This document shows positions 37,029 to 47,339 of a stretch of DNA of 64,000 nucleotides, one piece after another. A model generated the notes under the pieces. It worked only from the letters and a program-made list of their open reading frames with translations, searched no databases and had not been told where the DNA came from. The translations under genes were made by a program, and so were the position numbers. Numbering within the stretch: the first letter of the stretch is position 1; each line of letters opens with the position of its first letter. Source of the stretch: a bacterium (GTDB lineage Bacteria > Desulfobacterota_D > UBA1144). Location of the stretch: positions 35,882-99,881 of the forward strand of contig JABILG010000016.1 of assembly GCA_018654605.1 (NCBI GenBank), read 5' to 3'.

Positions 37029-38364
37029 GGTCTGAGCCTCCATTCTTTTTAGGAACAGGAAGTATTTCTTTAATTTCTGCAATAGATAAAGCAGGCAAAG
37101 TTCTAACAAAAATAAGGAAGAACATAAAGAACCATGCAAAACTACCTACTGTTATCCCAAGCTCAACCCATGAAGGCCTATAAAGTCCCCATGATCCGGG
37201 CTCAAATTCTTTTGAAAGAGAAATAACAATAATGTTAAATCTTTCAAACCACATACCGACATTAATTAATAGCGATATAATGAATAATATAACAAGGTTG
37301 TTTCTAATCTTTTTAAACCACAGTGCGTGTGGAACAATTCCATTACAGAACATCATTGTCCAATAAAAGAAAGCATAGTCACCATTAGCTCTATATAAAA
37401 ACTGATCATATTCGTACTTATTTCCACTATACCAAGCGATGAAGAACTCAATCAAATATGCATAAAACACTATACAAGAAGTTAAAATTATCATTTTAGA
37501 CATACCTTCAAAATTTTCCATTGTTATATAATCTTCTAATTTAAAAATTAACCTCAGTGGGATACATAGAGTAATAACCATCGCCAGTCCAGAAAAAATA
37601 GCACCAGCAACAAAATATGGTGGGAAAATTGTTGTATGCCACCCAGGTGTATTTGCCATTGCAAAATCCCAGGAAACAACACTATGGACGGAGATAACTA
37701 ATGGAGTAGCAAAGCAAGCAAAATAAAAATATGCTCTAGTATAATGACTCCATTCCCAGTTTGATCCTTTCCATCCTAGTGATAAAACAGAATAAAGTAC
37801 TTTTTTGGTTTTTCCGACTACACTGTCTCTGATTGCCGCAATATCAGGAATCATCCCGATAAAAAAGAAAACTGAACTAATTGTTGCATAAGTACTAACA
37901 GCAAAAACATCCCACAACAACGGAGAGTCAAAATTAACCCACAACCCTCTTTGGTTTGGATAAGGTAAAAGCCAATAGAAATTCCAAGGTCTACCAAGGT
38001 GAATTATAGGGAAAAGTCCTGCGGTTGCTACAGCAAAAACTGTCATAGCTTCTGCAATCCTATAAATAGACATTCTAAATTTTGCCCTGAATAAAAATAA
38101 AACCGCTGAAATTAGAGTTCCAGAGTGTGCTATACCAACCCAAAATACAAAATCAGTTATATAAACCCCCCACAATACTGGGTGGCTATAGCCGGCTACT
38201 CCTAAACCTTCGTAAACCTGATAAATAAAACAATAAATTCCAAAGGCAAGAAATATTAAATCAAAAATAAAGATGGCCCACCAACCGAAAGAAGGTCTGG
38301 TTAGCATATTCATAACAGCCTTATTTAAACTGGAATACTTGTCCTTTTCTGCTATCTGGCTCAT
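37021..38364 (-). CDS. actC: Alternative Complex III subunit ActC (NrfD-like)
   Basis: Polytopic; FVWVGIAHSGTLISAVLFLFRAKFR, HLGRPWNFYWLLPYPNQRGLWVNFDSPLLWD. Confidence 0.9.
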   Translation of the reverse strand: MSQIAEKDKYSSLNKAVMNMLTRPSFGWWAIFIFDLIFLAFGIYCFIYQVYEGLGVAGYSHPVLWGVYITDFVFWVGIAHSGTLISAVLFLFRAKFRMSIYRIAEAMTVFAVATAGLFPIIHLGRPWNFYWLLPYPNQRGLWVNFDSPLLWDVFAVSTYATISSVFFFIGMIPDIAAIRDSVVGKTKKVLYSVLSLGWKGSNWEWSHYTRAYFYFACFATPLVISVHSVVSWDFAMANTPGWHTTIFPPYFVAGAIFSGLAMVITLCIPLRLIFKLEDYITMENFEGMSKMIILTSCIVFYAYLIEFFIAWYSGNKYEYDQFLYRANGDYAFFYWTMMFCNGIVPHALWFKKIRNNLVILFIISLLINVGMWFERFNIIVISLSKEFEPGSWGLYRPSWVELGITVGSFAWFFMFFLIFVRTLPALSIAEIKEILPVPKKNGGSDHE

Positions 38365-41291
38365 GTTCTATCCCACTCGATTTTTTTAAGATAAGATACT
38401 GATGGTCTTGTATTAAGCTCTGCTAATAATGTATAAGATCTTTTATGTTCAACTATTTTAGATATTTCTGAATTCGGCTCATTTAGGTCTCCAAAGATAA
38501 TAGCGTTAGAACCACAAACACTTTGACATGCCGTAACTACTTCTCCATCTCTAAGCTTCCTATCCTCATCTTTTGCTACATCTTTTGCTGCGGTAATCCT
38601 ATGCAAGCAGAAATTACATTTCTCCATTACTCCTCTTGACCTAACAGTCACATCAGGATTTAACTGCATGTTTAATGGCTCAGGCATCTCATATTTAAAC
38701 CAATTAAATCTTCGAACCTTATATGAACAGTTATTAGAACAATATCTTGTTCCAACACACCTACTATAAACCATGACATTTATGCCCTCTGGATTATGAT
38801 ATGTAGCAAAAACAGGACATACAGGTTCGCATGGAGCATTCTCACATTGCTGACACATCTGAGGTATAATTCTTGTATCCACCCTTACTGACCCTAAGTA
38901 ATCTTCTTCTTCTGTTTGAAATCTCTCTAAAGTAAGCCAGGACATCCATCTTCCATTTCCTACCTGCTCTTTGCCTACAACAGGGACATTGTTCTCTGAA
39001 TAACAGGCAGTTACGCAAGCTCCGCAACCAGTGCATTTATCCAAATCTATATTCATTCCCCATTTATGAATAAAATAGTCATATTCTCTGTACATGTCTC
39101 TTTCTGCATGATGTTCACCATGGTGGTCATGGTGGTCAACAACCTCAGACAAAGCTATAGTTTGAGCAATATCTCGGTTATCTTGCGAATACGAATGTTG
39201 AACTTTTACTAACTTTTCCCAGTTGCCAGTTTTATTTATTGATACTTCCCCGGAACACCAGTTTAGATTTCCCGCATCCCCAACACTTTCCCCATCTAAT
39301 AAATCTACCGGATTAACACCTCTATCTTTTGCATACCTTCCATAAGCCGTATGCCCTTGTCCTAAGGAGATGGAAATGGTGTCGGGCCTCATTGCTTTAG
39401 ACAGATAGGCTTGTGTCGTAACTTTTCCATAATCAGTTTCTACATCAACAAAGTCGCCTTCAATAATGTTAAGTTTCTCAGCAAGTTTAGAATTTATCTC
39501 TACCCAAGAGTCCCAAACTGTAGTCGTTAACAAGTCAGGCAACTCCTGAAGCCAAGTCTTATTAGCACCTCTACCATCATAAAGCCTATAGTTTGGAGTT
39601 ATACATAGTTTAAGCTTCTTTCCTAAATCATTATCAACTTTAATCGTGAATTTTTTAGAAGTATTAAAACTAAAATCAACCTTATTAGGCACTTCGTTAA
39701 GGACTCCACCATCCTTGAGGGCTTGATTCCAAAAGGATTTAAATGAGGTAGGAGAATAAATCGACATCCATGAATTCTTTAAATACTCTAAGTAGGAATC
39801 TTCTTCTATCTTTTGATTTTTCGGTTCCAAATCATTATAAATGGACACTATAGAGTCACCAATAGACAAATTACCGTAAAGAGGCTTCATTACCGGCTGC
39901 ATTAAATATCTTGAATTTTTCTTCCCTTGATAATCACCCCATTGCTCTAAAGAATGTTGATCAGGTAAAATTAAATCTGACAACTCAGAGGTCTCATCAA
40001 GAGTTGAGGAGAAGCTTACTTTGTAATCTATTTTCTCTAATGCATTTTTGAATTCTAGAGAATTAGACAAGTTATAGACTGGATTAGCATTATGTGTAAT
40101 TAGCAGACCTACATTACCGCTTAATGCATCTTTTCTAAATTTAAGTATTTCTGAATAGTTTGAAGCATTAGAAATCATATAGTGATTATCAAAGTCGTAT
40201 TTATCCAAGTTATCAGTAATATAGTTTAGGATATTGACTGCAACTACTGTCTTAAGTTGGTCTTCCCCTGTAGAAGCAATTCCCCCAGCTATTGCCAGTG
40301 AAGACTTGGAACTAGCGAAGTCATTAGCTATCTGCTCTATTGATTCAATAGAAATACCAGTCAAGTTACTTGTTCTTTCTAAGGTAAATTCCGAAAGATT
40401 AGTAAAAGTATTCGGAACAGTTTTTTTGTTAAGTCTGTTTATTTTAATATGATTTATAATTCCTAACGCTAAAAATAAGTTAGTTCTCGGCTTAGCCGGA
40501 ACCCAATCATCAGCTTTTGCTCCAGTCAAAGTTAGCTTAGGTTCAACTTGAACAAATTTTCCTTTAGTATGATCTTTCACTGAATGCATCTTCTCAAATC
40601 TAGACTGATATTCGCTTGGTGATAGCCACGTCTCAAGGAAATCAACTCCAAAGCTAAGTAGATAATCTGTTTCATCAATTTTATAAGTAGGTATCAATCT
40701 TTTACCAAATGAAATCTCATTTGCGGCCGTAATATGTTCAAAGGAAAAAGTTTCGAATTTAATTCTTTTTGCACCAATTTTATCAGAGAACTTAGTTAAA
40801 AGCTCATCGAGTGTACCGGTTGTATTATCTGTAATTACATACCTATTCTTACTTTCTTTTTCATTCAATCTATTACTAAAAATCTCGAGTGCTGAACCCC
40901 AAGATGTTGGAGACAAGTCTCCTCTATTGTTCCTAAATAATGGTTGTTTAATCCTATCAGGGTCATACAATCCTTGCAATGAAGCTTGAGCTTCTGAGGA
41001 TACACCCCCGTTAGATACTGGGTCAAGCTTATTTCCCGAGATGAATATAGCTCTTCCTTCTCTTACCTTTACAACAACTGAGGCGCCAACTGGAGAATAA
41101 GGTAAAACTGTCGAATAATAATTTGGTATCCCAGGAACAACATCTTCTGGAGGAATAGCATAAGAGACTAATTTGTCTAATGGTTCAGGTGAGCAACCAG
41201 AAGAAACTACTGCGGCTCCGCCGATTGCTGTTAAAGCCTTTAGGAAATCTCTTCTATTAAGTGTTCCTTTTTTTTCTTTATCTTTATTCAT
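38361..41291 (-). CDS. actB: Alternative Complex III fused molybdopterin-like/Fe-S subunit ActB
   Basis: Tat-like N-terminus (RRDFLKAL), MopB-like region, ferredoxin clusters CTGCGACVTACYSENN, CQQCENAPCEPVCP. Confidence 0.92.
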   Translation of the reverse strand: MNKDKEKKGTLNRRDFLKALTAIGGAAVVSSGCSPEPLDKLVSYAIPPEDVVPGIPNYYSTVLPYSPVGASVVVKVREGRAIFISGNKLDPVSNGGVSSEAQASLQGLYDPDRIKQPLFRNNRGDLSPTSWGSALEIFSNRLNEKESKNRYVITDNTTGTLDELLTKFSDKIGAKRIKFETFSFEHITAANEISFGKRLIPTYKIDETDYLLSFGVDFLETWLSPSEYQSRFEKMHSVKDHTKGKFVQVEPKLTLTGAKADDWVPAKPRTNLFLALGIINHIKINRLNKKTVPNTFTNLSEFTLERTSNLTGISIESIEQIANDFASSKSSLAIAGGIASTGEDQLKTVVAVNILNYITDNLDKYDFDNHYMISNASNYSEILKFRKDALSGNVGLLITHNANPVYNLSNSLEFKNALEKIDYKVSFSSTLDETSELSDLILPDQHSLEQWGDYQGKKNSRYLMQPVMKPLYGNLSIGDSIVSIYNDLEPKNQKIEEDSYLEYLKNSWMSIYSPTSFKSFWNQALKDGGVLNEVPNKVDFSFNTSKKFTIKVDNDLGKKLKLCITPNYRLYDGRGANKTWLQELPDLLTTTVWDSWVEINSKLAEKLNIIEGDFVDVETDYGKVTTQAYLSKAMRPDTISISLGQGHTAYGRYAKDRGVNPVDLLDGESVGDAGNLNWCSGEVSINKTGNWEKLVKVQHSYSQDNRDIAQTIALSEVVDHHDHHGEHHAERDMYREYDYFIHKWGMNIDLDKCTGCGACVTACYSENNVPVVGKEQVGNGRWMSWLTLERFQTEEEDYLGSVRVDTRIIPQMCQQCENAPCEPVCPVFATYHNPEGINVMVYSRCVGTRYCSNNCSYKVRRFNWFKYEMPEPLNMQLNPDVTVRSRGVMEKCNFCLHRITAAKDVAKDEDRKLRDGEVVTACQSVCGSNAIIFGDLNEPNSEISKIVEHKRSYTLLAELNTRPSVSYLKKIEWDRT

Positions 41292-41312
41292 AGTCTGATT
41301 AAGAATCCTTGA

Positions 41313-42101
41313 TTAATAATGACACGTAGAACAGTCCTTCAACCAAGCTACCTCCTTATTAATGTTAATTAATTTTTCTTTTCCGGCGTTAGATTTATGT
41401 TGGTCTCCCAACTTCCTATCAAAATCTTTATACAATAACCTCGATTGAATTCTACCTGTATGCGACATAATTCGCTTATCATGATCACTTAATTTTGAAA
41501 TTCCATCATGGACTTGTTCAAGATCATCAAACTTTTTCTGCAACTTCTCTTCATGGCAACTTATACACCAGCCCATTTGTAATGTAGTTTGTGGTTTAGG
41601 AATATCAACATTTTCAACATCCCCATGGCATGTTTTACACTCTAGTCCATATCTTATATGAGGCTTATGAGGAAATTTAGCATGTTCAGGAACATAATGA
41701 TAATTGACCCATACAATTGATTCTTTTCTCTCCCAATAACCTGTTAATTTTTTTATTTCGTTTTCAAAATTAATTCTTTTTCTCCCATCATATAAATAAT
41801 TTGTGGGATCAATTGATTTATCATTAAATTTATAAATTCTTTTTGGATCCTTAGGATCATATTTACCATCTACATACTTATGACAACCCATACATTCCAT
41901 TACTGAAGGAATCCCAGGCTGTGATGACTTAGCAACATATGCGTGACAATAAGTACAGGGAATCTCATTGACTCCTGCATGAATCTTATGACTAAATGCA
42001 ATTGGCTGTTGAGGCTCATAGTCTTTAATAAATGCAAAATACGAAATTACAATTGTGGCTAATAAGGCCAATATTGTAACAATTGTAAGCTTCCTGGACA
42101 A
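41313..42101 (-). CDS. actA: Alternative Complex III pentaheme cytochrome c ActA
   Basis: Five CXXCH motifs: CTYCH, CMGCH, CKTCH, CISCH, CSTCH. Confidence 0.9.
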   Translation of the reverse strand: MSRKLTIVTILALLATIVISYFAFIKDYEPQQPIAFSHKIHAGVNEIPCTYCHAYVAKSSQPGIPSVMECMGCHKYVDGKYDPKDPKRIYKFNDKSIDPTNYLYDGRKRINFENEIKKLTGYWERKESIVWVNYHYVPEHAKFPHKPHIRYGLECKTCHGDVENVDIPKPQTTLQMGWCISCHEEKLQKKFDDLEQVHDGISKLSDHDKRIMSHTGRIQSRLLYKDFDRKLGDQHKSNAGKEKLININKEVAWLKDCSTCHY

Positions 42102-42171
42102 CTCTATACTTCCTTTTTTGCAACTCTATATCTGGGGACTGGTAAAAATGATAGCATAGTCAAAATGACTG

Positions 42172-42915
42172 TCAATTCGTGTATTTTTTTAAAAGTATTT
42201 TGAATTTTTTTAGACATTTTTCTATGAAATGAATTTGACAAAATTGACCCCCTAAATCGGGTGAGAAGAAACTTCTTAGATGGATATTTTTTGATTTTTT
42301 TAGAGAATTTGTCATTCTAGGAACAACACCTAAAATCTTGACCCTCCTAGTATTCATAAGAATTGGATTGTGTACTTCGGATATATTGGGCCTAATTGGG
42401 TATGAATTAATTATAACACCCTGCAGAAAAATCTTCCTTACTTTTAATGTCTCAATAGACATAAAAGTATGATTTAATGTCCCTAAAAAGGGAGTAACAA
42501 CCAAAATAACTTTCGCCTTTATTGATTTAATGAGGTCAACAATTTCCTTACTTTTCGTAATCGGTACTCTTAGTCCACCTGCACCTTCAATTACTAAAAG
42601 GTCGTATTCTTTTTCTAATTTCTTTATATTCTTAACTATTTGAGAATAATTAATCTTTTTTTTCTCGATTAATGACGCAGTAAGAGGGGCAACAGGTTCT
42701 TTAAATAAACTAAATTGGAAGAAATCAACTTTTTCTACTAAATTACTAAATTTTTTAACAAATGATAAATCAGATTGATTAACTTTTAAAGCTCCGCTCT
42801 CGATCGGCTTAATGTAGGCTATCTTATTATATTTTTCTGATAACGACTTAAGGAGCAAGGCTGAGACGAAAGTCTTACCTATATTAGTGTCGTTTCCTGA
42901 AATAAAAAAAATCAT
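42172..42915 (-). CDS. bioD: dethiobiotin synthetase
   Basis: FFISGNDTNIGKTFVSALLL, KPIESGA, VIEGAGGLRVPI. Confidence 0.9.
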   Translation of the reverse strand: MIFFISGNDTNIGKTFVSALLLKSLSEKYNKIAYIKPIESGALKVNQSDLSFVKKFSNLVEKVDFFQFSLFKEPVAPLTASLIEKKKINYSQIVKNIKKLEKEYDLLVIEGAGGLRVPITKSKEIVDLIKSIKAKVILVVTPFLGTLNHTFMSIETLKVRKIFLQGVIINSYPIRPNISEVHNPILMNTRRVKILGVVPRMTNSLKKSKNIHLRSFFSPDLGGQFCQIHFIEKCLKKFKILLKKYTN

Positions 42916-43364
42916 TTTTTTTCATCAAGGAACTTAAGTACTTCCTCGGCGTGTGCTTTTGTATTAACCTTAGTCCAGATATTTATAATTTTACCACTCT
43001 CGTCTATTAAAAAAGACGTCCTTCTTGCTGAGCCTTTTTCATTTAAAACCCCATATCTTGTAATTATTCTTAAATCAGGATCAGGGATAAGATTTATCTT
43101 TAAATTATATTTTTTTATGAACTTATCATGTGACAACTCATTATCCTTACTTATTCCAAAGACTTTGACTTTTTGTTTATCAAATCTTTTTATAGAAGCA
43201 CTTAATGAACATGCCTCCGATGTACAGCCTGGAGTATTATCTTTGGGGTAAAAACATATTAAAACTTTTCTACCAATATAATTCTCTAAAGAATCAGAAG
43301 ATCCATCAGCTAAATTATATCTAAATTTAGGAGCTTTTGACCCCACTATTAGAGATTTAAACAT
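42912..43364 (-). CDS. bcp: peroxiredoxin (BCP/PrxQ)
   Basis: FYPKDNTPGCTSEACSLSA. Confidence 0.93.
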   Translation of the reverse strand: MFKSLIVGSKAPKFRYNLADGSSDSLENYIGRKVLICFYPKDNTPGCTSEACSLSASIKRFDKQKVKVFGISKDNELSHDKFIKKYNLKINLIPDPDLRIITRYGVLNEKGSARRTSFLIDESGKIINIWTKVNTKAHAEEVLKFLDEKK

Positions 43365-43370
43365 GGCCTT

Positions 43371-43682
43371 TTAATCCATCCCCATACTAACTCGTGCTTC
43401 ATCGCTCATTTTCTCTGGAGTCCAAGGTGGGTCCCAGACAATTTCAACATTTGCCTCGCTTACACCCTCCATTTCACTTACTAATGTCTGTGATTCGAGG
43501 ACAATCTCTCTAGCTGATGGGCAACCAGGTGAGGTCATAGTCATTTTTAGATTAACTATGGTGCCCACAACTTCCACATCATATACAAGTCCTAAGTTAA
43601 CTATATCTATAGGAATTTCAGGATCATATACATCAGAGAGCACTTCTAGGACTTTTACCTTATTGAGACCTGAATCACTCAT
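43371..43682 (-). CDS. MIP18/DUF59 family Fe-S assembly protein (SufT/PaaD-like)
   Basis: VYDPEIPIDIVNLGLVYDVEV, MTMTSPGCPSA, WDPPWTPEKMS. Confidence 0.9.
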   Translation of the reverse strand: MSDSGLNKVKVLEVLSDVYDPEIPIDIVNLGLVYDVEVVGTIVNLKMTMTSPGCPSAREIVLESQTLVSEMEGVSEANVEIVWDPPWTPEKMSDEARVSMGMD

Positions 43683-44200
43683 TAGACTAAACTTTTTACA
43701 ACCTCTAACGCAGAATCAAAATTAGGCTCACTTGATATCTCACTAACATATTCTACATACTTTACAGTATTATCTTTATCTAATACGAATACAGCTCTTG
43801 CTAATAATCCCTTGTCCTTTATCAAGACCCCAAAAGCTTCACCAAAGGCATTGCCCCTATAATCTGAAATATTTTCAACTCTATCAATACCTTCTGCCCC
43901 ACAAAATCTTTTTTGAGCAAAAGGTAAATCAGCACTTACCGTATAAATCTTAAGGTTGCCAGATATATCTGCTGCTTCCTCATTAAACCTTCTTGTTTGC
44001 GCGGAACAAACAGGAGTATCAACTGACAAAACTACGTTGAAAACTTTTATTGAATCTCCCATGTCCGAAAGTGATATCGATGGAACTAGTCCTTGATCAC
44101 AAGTAAATTCCGGGGCTTTATCTCCAACCTTAATTTCTGGCCCCACTAAAGTAATGGGATTACCTTTTAATGTTACTGCTGCTTCTCTTTCATTGCTCAT
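43682..44200 (-). CDS. tpx: thiol peroxidase
   Basis: LSVDTPVCSAQTRRFNEEA, DLPFAQKRFCGAEGI; start at MSNEREAAV. Confidence 0.93.
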   Translation of the reverse strand: MSNEREAAVTLKGNPITLVGPEIKVGDKAPEFTCDQGLVPSISLSDMGDSIKVFNVVLSVDTPVCSAQTRRFNEEAADISGNLKIYTVSADLPFAQKRFCGAEGIDRVENISDYRGNAFGEAFGVLIKDKGLLARAVFVLDKDNTVKYVEYVSEISSEPNFDSALEVVKSLV

Positions 44201-44248
44201 AAGAACCTCCAATTGACTCTATTAAGCTAAACAGATTAAATAATGGTG

Positions 44249-45310
44249 TCAAGATATCATTGTACTTCTTATTCTTTCTATTGAATCCTTAGCAGTCATT
44301 GAATGTATTAAGTTCTCACTGTCCAAATACTTTGTTAATATTGACAAATATTTCTCACTAGCAGAATTACCCATTACAATTAATATGTTCCTTATTAATC
44401 CATCTTTCTTGACTCTCTTTAAAGGACTTTTAATTTTAATCCTATCCCAGTCCTCTTCAATTATAGAGATAAAATTCATCATATCTGGCTCTATTAATTC
44501 ATCTTTAGGATTAAATTGATTCAGTTTAGAAATAGTAGCTCTTTTATTCCAGGGACAAACTTCCTGGCAAATGTCACAACCATAAATATTGTTTCCAATC
44601 CTACTTGCCAAATAATTGTTAACATATTTTCTATTCTCAATTGTCAAATAAGATATGCATTTTCTAGCATCTATAATTTTATCACCAACGATTGCATTAG
44701 TAGGGCATGAATCTATACATTTAGTACAAGAGCCACAAAGATTCTTTGAAGGTAAATTATCAAAAGCCAAATCCTGGTCAATAAGAATATTGGAAAGAAA
44801 AACCCATGAACCTTGGTCCCTATTTATTAGGCAAGAATTTTTACCTATCCATCCTAAACCCGACATTGACGCATATGCTCTTTCTAGAACAGGTCCTGTA
44901 TCAACATAAACTCGAGAGTTAATATTCTCAACATATAAATCCTTAATCTGCGAACTTGCTATTTTTAACTTTTTTTGAATGATTTTATGATAATCATCTC
45001 CAATAGCATATCTAGAAATCCACCCTTTCCCATTCCTCATAGCATCTGAGGAATTCTTCTTTATATCAAGAGAATTATAGTTTATTGTGCAACTTATAAC
45101 TGATTTAAAGTTACGATTAATCTTTCTTACATCAGATCTTTTTTCAACATCTTCCATATATTCCATATCTGCATGAAATTTTTTCTTTATCCAATCTGAC
45201 AAAAAGGAGGAATCCTTTAATTCATGCGCCTTGGAGATTCCCACAGAATCGAAACCATTTGATAAAATTATCTTTTTAATCTGGCTAGTTAGATCAATGT
45301 ATTTCTTCAT
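44249..45310 (-). CDS. queG: epoxyqueuosine reductase
   Basis: GWIGKNSCLINRDQGSWVFLSNIL, CGSCTKCIDSCPTNAI, YGCDICQEVCPWN. Confidence 0.95.
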   Translation of the reverse strand: MKKYIDLTSQIKKIILSNGFDSVGISKAHELKDSSFLSDWIKKKFHADMEYMEDVEKRSDVRKINRNFKSVISCTINYNSLDIKKNSSDAMRNGKGWISRYAIGDDYHKIIQKKLKIASSQIKDLYVENINSRVYVDTGPVLERAYASMSGLGWIGKNSCLINRDQGSWVFLSNILIDQDLAFDNLPSKNLCGSCTKCIDSCPTNAIVGDKIIDARKCISYLTIENRKYVNNYLASRIGNNIYGCDICQEVCPWNKRATISKLNQFNPKDELIEPDMMNFISIIEEDWDRIKIKSPLKRVKKDGLIRNILIVMGNSASEKYLSILTKYLDSENLIHSMTAKDSIERIRSTMIS

Positions 45311-45813
45311 TTTTGTTTTTTGTAAAGAGAATAAATCTCATCAACAATCAACGCGGGAGAGACATTATCGGTATCTACTATGAAATCAAACGAATCATAT
45401 ATATCTTCTCGAGATTCAAAGATTTTTAAGCCCGTTGAGTAAGGGTCTTGTGTGTTAAGCAAGGGCCTTGTATTATCGTCTTTTATTCTTTCAAAGATAG
45501 TTTGATAAGAAGCCTTAAGGTATACAGAAAAATTTCGCTTAAGAATTTCCCGGTTTTGTTGTCGTAAAACAATTCCACCTCCAGTAGCAAAAATTGTTTT
45601 TTTATAATCTTCGATTTCTAAAAGTTTCTTAGTTTCTAAATCTCTAAAGTAATCTTCACCTTTAGATTCAAAAATTTCTACTATTTCTTTGCACTCTTCC
45701 TGCACTATCATTTGATCGGTGTCTTCAAAATTAAAATTAAGTTTTTTGGCTAGCAAAAAGCCAATCGTTGTTTTACCTGCCCCCATAAATCCTATCAAAA
45801 AAATATTACTCAT
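45307..45813 (-). CDS. aroK: shikimate kinase
   Basis: FLIGFMGAGKTTIGFLLAKKL, GEDYFRDLE, FATGGGIVLR. Confidence 0.95.
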   Translation of the reverse strand: MSNIFLIGFMGAGKTTIGFLLAKKLNFNFEDTDQMIVQEECKEIVEIFESKGEDYFRDLETKKLLEIEDYKKTIFATGGGIVLRQQNREILKRNFSVYLKASYQTIFERIKDDNTRPLLNTQDPYSTGLKIFESREDIYDSFDFIVDTDNVSPALIVDEIYSLYKKQK

Positions 45814-46403
45814 CTTAGCATCATCTTCTCTACGTATTTAGCAATCATATCAAACTCTAAATTTACAATTGAGCCCTTTAACCAGGCTTTAGAGATTGTA
45901 TTACTGCTAGTATGAGGAATTATATTTACAGAAAAGATACTCCCTTTTACTTCATTAACGGTCAAACTAATTCCATCTATAGTTATGGATCCTTTATTAA
46001 TTATATACTTACTAGATTTCTTGCTAATACTAAACCAGTACTGAATAGATTTACCTGAATTCTTAACTTTAGATATAACGCCTGTACAATCAATATGTCC
46101 ACTGACTATATGTCCTCCAAATCTCCCATTTACCTTCATTGCCCTTTCAAGATTTACTTTTGAACTTGTCTCTAATTTAAATAAAGAGGTTTTACTCAAA
46201 GTTTCTTTTGAAGCTAGCGTTTCAAAATAAGTCTTTGTTCTTTTTGTTACTGTTAAACAAATTCCATTAACTGAAATTGACTCACCAAGGGAAAAGCTAT
46301 CAGGCCTAAGAGACTTACATTCAATTCTAATAAGATACTCCCCAGTATCCTGGAGCTTAATACTATTTATTGCGCCAACTTTCTCAACTATTCCTGTGAA
46401 CAA
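45810..46403 (-). CDS. ribE: riboflavin synthase alpha chain
   Basis: MFTGIVEKVG, SVNGICLTV, GGHIVSGHIDCTG, TIDGISLTVNEV. Confidence 0.95.
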   Translation of the reverse strand: MFTGIVEKVGAINSIKLQDTGEYLIRIECKSLRPDSFSLGESISVNGICLTVTKRTKTYFETLASKETLSKTSLFKLETSSKVNLERAMKVNGRFGGHIVSGHIDCTGVISKVKNSGKSIQYWFSISKKSSKYIINKGSITIDGISLTVNEVKGSIFSVNIIPHTSSNTISKAWLKGSIVNLEFDMIAKYVEKMMLR

Positions 46404-46849
46404 CTCTTTTCCTCTCTAATATATTTTACTAAATATATAATAACACCAATGAGGATGAATGAATCTGCAGCATTAAATGCTGGCCAATGAATATCATAAT
46501 AATGAAAATCAATGAAATCTATCACTCCTTCTCTGAAGAATCGATCAAAAGAGTTACCTAAAGCACCTGCAAAGAACAAGAGAGCTATATATCTATATTT
46601 ATAATCCAAGAAAAGAAATCTATATATAATATAAATTGAAGCAACAAATAACCCTAAATGTACAAATAAAAGTATTAAATCTGGTAGATTAGAGAAGTAA
46701 CCAAATAGAAAGCCCCTATTGTATATAAAGATTATATTAAAAAAAGAGTTAACCTTATGTGTGGTATTTAATAGGATGGAATCCGCCACAAAATTTTTGC
46801 TTAGCTGATCTACAAGGAAAAGAGTTAGAATTATTAAAAGATTTTTCAT
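46388..46849 (-). CDS. lspA: signal peptidase II
   Basis: LVDQLSKNFV, ALGNSFDRFFREGVIDFIDF, WPAFNAADSFILIG. Confidence 0.93.
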   Translation of the reverse strand: MKNLLIILTLFLVDQLSKNFVADSILLNTTHKVNSFFNIIFIYNRGFLFGYFSNLPDLILLFVHLGLFVASIYIIYRFLFLDYKYRYIALLFFAGALGNSFDRFFREGVIDFIDFHYYDIHWPAFNAADSFILIGVIIYLVKYIREEKSCSQE

Positions 46850-47319
46850 TAAAAGATTTTATTTAATACATACTCTTTTGGGCCTGAAGGGGTTTTAACT
46901 ATAAATTCATCACCTTCTTCTCTACCTAAAACACCCCTAGCTAACGGGGACTCAATTGAGATAGATCCTTTTTCTGGGCTAGACTCCTCTGGACCTAAAA
47001 GTTGATAAACTTTTTTTTCCCCGCTATCTAAATCTTCAATTTCAAAAGAAAGTCCGAATATCAATTTTGACTTATTCTTTATATCGTTTGGATCGATTAC
47101 AACACAAGATGACAATTTGGTCTCCAGCTCATTGATTCTTTTATCATTAAAAGCTTGCCTATCTTTTGCTGTCTCATATTCAGCATTTTCAGACAAGTCC
47201 CCTAGAGATCTTGCAAATTCAATCATCTTAATAATCTTTGGTCTCTCATCATTCTTCAACCTCTTTAACTCATCTTGAAGAAAGATGAAACCATCTGGTG
47301 TTATTGGCATTTTATCCAT
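46849..47319 (-). CDS. greA: transcription elongation factor GreA
   Basis: RSLGDLSENAEYETAKDRQAF, SIESPLARGVLGREEGD. Confidence 0.95.
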   Translation of the reverse strand: MDKMPITPDGFIFLQDELKRLKNDERPKIIKMIEFARSLGDLSENAEYETAKDRQAFNDKRINELETKLSSCVVIDPNDIKNKSKLIFGLSFEIEDLDSGEKKVYQLLGPEESSPEKGSISIESPLARGVLGREEGDEFIVKTPSGPKEYVLNKIF

Positions 47320-47339
47320 AAGTTTTCTCGAACCCCCTT

